Shown: positions 59,466-64,000 of the stretch, in pieces
Numbering within the stretch: the stretch's first letter is position 1
Layout of the letters: the number at the start of each line of letters is the position of its first letter
Position numbers and translations under genes: made by a program
Assembly (NCBI GenBank): GCA_036403095.1
Contig: DASWRQ010000303.1
Location: 18,877-82,876, forward strand
DNA: 64,000 nt
Reading direction: 5' to 3'
From: Kutzneria sp036403095
GTDB lineage: Bacteria; Actinomycetota; Actinomycetes; Mycobacteriales; Pseudonocardiaceae
The notes under the pieces: model-generated
Databases searched by the model: none
Told to the model about the DNA's origin: nothing
The model's input: only the letters and a program-made list of their open reading frames with translations

Positions 59466-62228
59466 ATGCACCACCGTTTCACGGGCGCGGCCTTAGCCGT
59501 GCTGCTGGCGGCCGGCGCGGTCGCCGTGTCCACTTCGGACGCCGTGGCGGCGTCCGGCACCACCTTCTACGCGGCGCCCGACGGCCAGGGCTCGGCCTGC
59601 ACCCAGCAGACCCCCTGCTCCCTGCTCACCGCCCAGGGCAACGTCCGCAAGGCCACCGCCTCGATGTCCGCCGACATCACGGTGGTGCTGGCCAACGGCA
59701 CCTACCGGCTGGACAAGACGTTCAGCCTCGACGCCGCCGCCGGCGACTCCGCGACCGGCGGCCACACCGTCAGCTACCAGGCCGCGCCCGGGGCGCACCC
59801 GGTGCTCAGCGGCGGCCAGCAGGTCAACGGCTGGAAGCAGGGCACGGGCGGCGTCTGGTCGGCCAACGTGCCGGCCGGCACCGACACGCGGCAGCTGTAC
59901 GTGGACGGCGTGCGGGCCAATCGCGCCTCCGGGCCCGACCCGACCGGCTTCAGCCGGACCGCGACCGGCTACACCACCTCCAACGCGACCATCGCCGGCT
60001 GGCACAACCCGTCCGACGTCGAGTTCGTCTACGAGGTCAGCTGGACCGAGGTGCGCTGCGGCGTCGCCTCGGCGTCCGGCACGACCATCACGATGAAGCA
60101 GCCGTGCTTCGACAACTCGACCAAGAAGCCCTACGGCGTCAACATCGACCAGCCGTCCTATGTGGAGAACGCCAAGGAGCTGCTGGACAACCCCGGTGAG
60201 TTCTACCTGGACAAGCCGTCGCACACGCTGTACTACCTGCCGCGTGAGGGGCAGGACCTGCGCAGCGCCGACGTCGAGATCCCGCGCCTGCAGACGATCG
60301 TCCGGGGCACCGGCACGGCGTCGAACCCGTTGCGCGGCTTGAGCCTCAAGGGCATCACGGTGCAGTACGGCGGGTGGACGGAGTCCAGCGGGCCGGACGG
60401 CTTCTCCGAGGTGCAGGCCAACATGCGGCTCACCGGGCCGAACGCCTGGGACCGGCAGGGCTCGTGCACCCGGTTCTCCCAGACCAATCCCGGCACCTGC
60501 CCGTACGGCAACTGGACCATGACGCCCGGCAACGTGGTCTTCGACCACACCGATGGTCTCTCGTTGCAGGGCAACATCTTCCAGCACCTGGGCGCGGCCG
60601 GCCTGCAACTGGGCCAGTACGTGCACAACTCGTCGGTCACCGGCAACACCTTCACCGACATCTCGTCCAACGGCATCGAAATCGGCAACGGCGCGGACGC
60701 GAACCCGAGCGACCTCAACGTGATCCCGGCCAACAACACCATCGCCGACAACTGGGTGCATCACGTCGCGGTCGAGTACACCGGCGGCGTCGGCATCTTC
60801 CAGGGCTACGCGCGGTACGACACCATCAGCCACAACCAGGTCAACGACGTGCCCTACAGCGGCATCAGCTCCAACTGGGGCTGGGGCTGGAACCCGAACA
60901 CCAAGTCGGCCGGCAACAAGATCGTCAACAACCTGATCTTCGACCACCTGCAGACGCACATCGACGGCGGCGGCATCTACGTCGTCGGCGAGGAGGGCCA
61001 GTCCATGGACACCGGCCTGCTGATCGACGGCAACGTCGTGCGCAACGGGGCCGGCTTCGGGCACTCGATCTACACCGACGGCGGCAGCCACTACATCACC
61101 GAGACCAACAACGCCGAGTTCGGCAACGACACCAACTCGTTCGGCGGCAGCAAGGAGGCCGGCAACCCGTACGGGGACTTCGTGTTCACCGACGACTACT
61201 ACGAGCACACCACGCCGGACTGGCCGGCCGGCGACCCCACCAACCTGACCGTGGCCAACATCCACCAGGTGTCCTACGACGGCACCGGCGTGCCCGCCTC
61301 GCTGCTGGCCAACGCCGGCCTCGAGCCGCAGTACAAGTCGCTCACCGCCGCGCCGGTCGGCAGCACGCCGCCCAACCTCGCCGCCGGCAAGCCCGTGCAG
61401 GCCCAGTTCCTCGACGGCAGCACGGCCCAGCTCCAGCCCGAGTCGCAGCTCTCCTATGCCACGGACGGCAATCCCGCCACCTACGTGCAGGCCAGCGGGC
61501 AGTTCAAGTGGCAGCTCGTCGTCGACCTCCAGCAGGCCCAGTCGCTGGGTTACCTCACGGTCGGCATGCCGCAGCCGCACTTCGCCACCGACTTCCACGT
61601 CGACGCCTCCACCGACGGCACCACGTGGACGACCGTCGGTTCCGTGCACGGCAGCGGGTGGGGCTCCGTCCCCGTCGATTTCGCCACCCCCGTGACCGCC
61701 CGATACCTGCGCGTCGTCACCGAGAAGCCCGACAACGGCGGCCAGCGCGGCGACCAGATGGCCATCAGCGAGATCGGGGCCTACGCCGCCGGCGCCACCC
61801 CCGACAACCTGGCGTTGAAGCAGCCCGCTCAGGCGTACTTCATCGACGGCACGCAGGCCCTGATGCAGCCCAACTCCACGCCCGCCCTCGGCACCGACGG
61901 GGACGTGAACACCTGGACCCAGGCGACCAACCGCTTCCGCTGGTCCTACCAGGTCGATCTCCAGCAGGCCCGGTCGTTCAGCGTGGTGTCGCTGACCATG
62001 CCGGCCGACAAGTTCGCCACCCGGTTCCACATCGACGTCTCGGTCGACGGCTCCACCTTCTTCACCGTCGCCCGCCGCGTCGACGCCGCCGGCGGCGTCA
62101 CCGGGGTGCAGCTCGACCAGCCGGTCAACGCCCGCTACGTCAAGGTCGTCGCCGACCGCCCCGACGACGGCGGCCAGACCGGCGGCCAGATGGCGATCAG
62201 CGAACTCGCGGTGTTCGCCGGCAAGTAA
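59466..62228 (+). CDS. Secreted right-handed beta-helix glycosidase-like protein with two discoidin domains
   Basis: 920 aa from ATG 59466, with GGGAG 5 nt upstream. Signal peptide about 1-28 (GAALAVLLAAGAVAVSTSDA). Residues about 32-630 are a beta-helix enzyme: FYAAPDGQGSACTQQTPC, SYQAAPGAHPVLSGGQQVNG, RQLYVDGVRANRASGP, then helix rungs (VTGNTFTDISSNGIEIG). This layout is that of GH141-like and related beta-helix glycosidases, but I cannot fix the family. Two F5/8C-like modules follow (about 640-775 and 780-920), each with 'TDGNPATYVQ/TDGDVNTWTQ' and 'QMAISE' motifs, for sugar binding. It probably releases the sugar taken up by the ABC system. Confidence 0.8.
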   Translation: MHHRFTGAALAVLLAAGAVAVSTSDAVAASGTTFYAAPDGQGSACTQQTPCSLLTAQGNVRKATASMSADITVVLANGTYRLDKTFSLDAAAGDSATGGHTVSYQAAPGAHPVLSGGQQVNGWKQGTGGVWSANVPAGTDTRQLYVDGVRANRASGPDPTGFSRTATGYTTSNATIAGWHNPSDVEFVYEVSWTEVRCGVASASGTTITMKQPCFDNSTKKPYGVNIDQPSYVENAKELLDNPGEFYLDKPSHTLYYLPREGQDLRSADVEIPRLQTIVRGTGTASNPLRGLSLKGITVQYGGWTESSGPDGFSEVQANMRLTGPNAWDRQGSCTRFSQTNPGTCPYGNWTMTPGNVVFDHTDGLSLQGNIFQHLGAAGLQLGQYVHNSSVTGNTFTDISSNGIEIGNGADANPSDLNVIPANNTIADNWVHHVAVEYTGGVGIFQGYARYDTISHNQVNDVPYSGISSNWGWGWNPNTKSAGNKIVNNLIFDHLQTHIDGGGIYVVGEEGQSMDTGLLIDGNVVRNGAGFGHSIYTDGGSHYITETNNAEFGNDTNSFGGSKEAGNPYGDFVFTDDYYEHTTPDWPAGDPTNLTVANIHQVSYDGTGVPASLLANAGLEPQYKSLTAAPVGSTPPNLAAGKPVQAQFLDGSTAQLQPESQLSYATDGNPATYVQASGQFKWQLVVDLQQAQSLGYLTVGMPQPHFATDFHVDASTDGTTWTTVGSVHGSGWGSVPVDFATPVTARYLRVVTEKPDNGGQRGDQMAISEIGAYAAGATPDNLALKQPAQAYFIDGTQALMQPNSTPALGTDGDVNTWTQATNRFRWSYQVDLQQARSFSVVSLTMPADKFATRFHIDVSVDGSTFFTVARRVDAAGGVTGVQLDQPVNARYVKVVADRPDDGGQTGGQMAISELAVFAGK

Positions 62229-62557
62229 CCCCGAACCCCCGCGAGTCACGCTCTCAGACCCACCGAAATACGGTTTCGCGCACATCCGAATGTCACATGA
62301 GCGTCGTTGTTGCCTCCCAGAGGCACATCCGGACCGCATGTGGCAGGGTGCGTGCGGCCGGAACGCGGAATTCGGTGTGACGGTGGGCGGGGCACGCGGG
62401 GGTGTCAGGCATTCGGGCGAGAAGGATGGCGAAGCTTTGGGCAGATGCGGGGGTTTGTCATCGGCCGAGGCGTGTCCTGACCACGACACTTCGCAACTCT
62501 CAGTCCTCTGCGGACGTCGTGATCGTGGCTGCGCCCACACCAGGCGGGCCGCGCAGG
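62229..62557. other. 329-nt intergenic region between convergent genes
   Basis: No convincing ORF on either strand. A short hairpin TGCCTC-cca-GAGGCA (62311-62325) lies 83 nt after the beta-helix gene stop and may be its terminator. Otherwise nothing recognisable. Confidence 0.5.
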
Positions 62558-63940
62558 TCAACGGGGCCGGGCCGCCCGCCGGTTGAGCAGGATGGCCCGC
62601 AGGCGCACGCTCGGCCGGGTCAGCGCGCTCGGGTGCCGCAGCAGGAAGGTGACCTCGTCGAACAGGCGGTTCAGGTCGTGGTCGTGCGCGGTGGCCATGG
62701 CGACCTGGTTGCTGAGCCACTGGCGGATCCGGTAGAAGCGCGGATACGGCCCGTGGACGTGCGGCAGCTGGAGATCGGCCGCGGTGGACAGGGACCAGGC
62801 GGCGTCGACGAAGACCTTCTGCCGGGCGAAGAAGCCCCGGGCGGGCCGCGAGAGATCGGGGCGGGAGCGCAGGAACTCCGACAGGCACGAGGCGTGCAGG
62901 GCGCCGGAGGCCATGCCCTGCCCGTAGATGGGATTGAAGGACGCGACCGCGTCGCCGACGGCGATGAGCCGAGCGGGAAGGCGCTTGAGCCGGAAGTAGT
63001 CCCGGCGACGGCTGTCGGGATGCCGATAGGTGCGCACGTCCTCGACGACATCACCGGCGACCGCGTGGGCGTACTCAGGGGTGAGCTCCTCGCGGCAGAC
63101 CCGGACGAGGTCCTCGATGGTCTGCCCGGGCCGATGGTCGGCATAGCCGGCGACCAGCACGAGCCAGCGGTCGCCCTCGATCTGGCTGACCGAGGCGCCG
63201 GCGCTGGTGGATGACACCTGCGGCGAGTAGCCGTTGAGCACGAAGGTGTAGTCGGGCTCGTCGGTGCGGCGGAAGATGGCGCCGGCGTAGTTGAGGTCCA
63301 CGGTCATGCGCTGCATCGGCGGCCGCTCCCAGCCGGCCTTCTCCAGCCAGTCGCCGAGCCGGCTGGAGCGGCCCATGGCGTCGACGACGAAGTCGGCCCG
63401 CTCCACGGTCTCGGCGCCGTCGGCCTCGACCCGGACGCCGGTGGCCGCGTCGCCGGCGAACTCCACGCCGGTGGCCCGTCCGACGATGGCCTTCACGTTG
63501 GGCAGGGCGAGCACGTGCTGGCGGATCCGGGCCTCGATGAACGGCCGGCTGGCGCTGAGCATCACCTCCTGAGCATCGCTCGACCGCGGGAAGCCGTCGA
63601 AGTACCGCCGCAGCCCACTGGGCAGCAGCGGCCGCCCACCGGTGGCGACGGCCTGCGCCATGAAACCGGGGAACCACCGCTCCAGCTGGATGAGCCCGCT
63701 GGGCAGCAGCGCGTGCACCTGACCGCCCTGCGGCACACCGGCCCGCGGCGCGGTGCTCGTGCCGGGGTCGTCCCGCTCGACGATGATCACCTCGCCGGCG
63801 TGGTCGGCCAGCACGCGGGCGGCCATCAGCCCGGCCACGCTGCCGCCCATCACCACGGCCCGGTCGAACAGGACAGGTGTGTCCGTCGGCGGCCGTGGAT
63901 CGCTGAGCCGCGCGAAGACGGCGGCCGGTGAAGGCGACAT
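62558..63940 (-). CDS. FAD-dependent monooxygenase (halogenase/tetracycline-hydroxylase-like)
   Basis: 460 aa from ATG 63940 with GGGGACAA upstream. FAD Rossmann motif VVMGGSVAGLMAARVLADHA near the N-terminus (the first Gly of GxGxxG is retained as GGSVAG), Glu at the end of strand 2 (IIVERD), the DG-type motif LIAVGDAVASFNPIYGQGMA, and an intermediate FVVDAMGRSSRLG. The W-x-W-x-I-P halogenase motif is not seen, so hydroxylation or epoxidation is more likely than halogenation. Substrate unknown; the gene may continue a cluster beyond the window edge. Confidence 0.85.
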   Translation of the reverse strand: MSPSPAAVFARLSDPRPPTDTPVLFDRAVVMGGSVAGLMAARVLADHAGEVIIVERDDPGTSTAPRAGVPQGGQVHALLPSGLIQLERWFPGFMAQAVATGGRPLLPSGLRRYFDGFPRSSDAQEVMLSASRPFIEARIRQHVLALPNVKAIVGRATGVEFAGDAATGVRVEADGAETVERADFVVDAMGRSSRLGDWLEKAGWERPPMQRMTVDLNYAGAIFRRTDEPDYTFVLNGYSPQVSSTSAGASVSQIEGDRWLVLVAGYADHRPGQTIEDLVRVCREELTPEYAHAVAGDVVEDVRTYRHPDSRRRDYFRLKRLPARLIAVGDAVASFNPIYGQGMASGALHASCLSEFLRSRPDLSRPARGFFARQKVFVDAAWSLSTAADLQLPHVHGPYPRFYRIRQWLSNQVAMATAHDHDLNRLFDEVTFLLRHPSALTRPSVRLRAILLNRRAARPR

Positions 63941-64000
63941 GATGTTGTCCCCCAACGAATGCGACTCTGGTGCCAGCCACCTTACGCACCGCACGGGGAC

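Noticed and set aside
59493..62888. A very long open frame (1131 codons) on the minus strand opposite the beta-helix gene
   Set aside because: Its protein is Val/Gly/Arg-rich with no domain and mirrors the third-codon-position GC of the real gene on the plus strand.
1..64000. Search by eye for CRISPR arrays, tRNA or rRNA genes, transposases and integrases
   Set aside because: None recognised. The only tandem repeat array (4336-4690) is a gene-junction duplication, not spacer-repeat structured.

Overview
The window is high-GC DNA with strong third-position G/C bias, many GTG/TTG starts and many 4-nt start/stop overlaps. Genes encode AfsR/SARP-type and LuxR-LAL regulators, HxlR and NB-ARC proteins, an ESX-like cassette, TAP-like hydrolases and many secreted polysaccharide enzymes. 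Together this points to a filamentous actinomycete chromosome, most likely Pseudonocardiales (Kutzneria/Amycolatopsis-like); the genus is inference only. No rRNA, tRNA, CRISPR array, transposase or integrase was seen.

Layout. 1-3.5 kb: three secreted proteins, two pairing a tachylectin-like lectin module with a peptidoglycan-hydrolase-like domain, closed by a perfect hairpin. 3.6-7.2 kb (minus): alpha/beta hydrolase, patatin-like lipase and an SDR-VOC pair; the hydrolase/patatin junction has been tandemly copied and the VOC gene has run into the 3' remnant of a thioesterase gene. 7.3-16.7 kb: Tat-exported phosphoesterase, a frameshifted glycosyltransferase, a two-component system, a TAP-like hydrolase, an NB-ARC regulator, gene remnants, a LacI regulator and a GNAT. 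16.8-19.8 kb: a convergent pair of secreted polysaccharide enzymes (GH54-CBM42 arabinofuranosidase, PL6 lyase). 19.9-28 kb: two giant STAND-ATPase regulators flanking an MFS exporter-HxlR pair. 28-33.2 kb: a tightly overlapping trio of a small uncharacterised protein, a WD40 Ser/Thr kinase and an FHA Ser/Thr kinase, the best candidate here for an undescribed signalling or conflict system. 33.4-41.6 kb: APC permease, two alpha/beta hydrolases, a methyltransferase, a G1 glutamic peptidase and a divergent AfsR-like regulator. 41.6-43.8 kb (minus): a five-gene ESX/WXG100-like cassette without secretion machinery. 44.3-53.7 kb: XRE regulator, ImmA/IrrE-like protease, MAB_1171c-like membrane protein and NAD-epimerase, the last three each broken, then an intact carboxylic acid reductase and a large repeat/membrane protein. 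54.3-62.2 kb: a carbohydrate operon (GntR regulator, enolase-superfamily dehydratase, ABC binding protein and two permeases, secreted beta-helix enzyme). 62.5-63.9 kb: an FAD monooxygenase.

Functional reading. Two themes dominate: plant or fungal polysaccharide use (arabinofuranosidase, PL6 lyase, beta-helix glycosidase, sugar ABC importer, sugar-acid dehydratase), and dense signalling (four STAND-type regulators, two kinases, one two-component system). Several loci are visibly decaying, with lesions clustered at 9.0-9.6 kb and 45.5-47.6 kb rather than scattered, which suggests real pseudogenes more than random sequencing error, although read-level checks would be needed.
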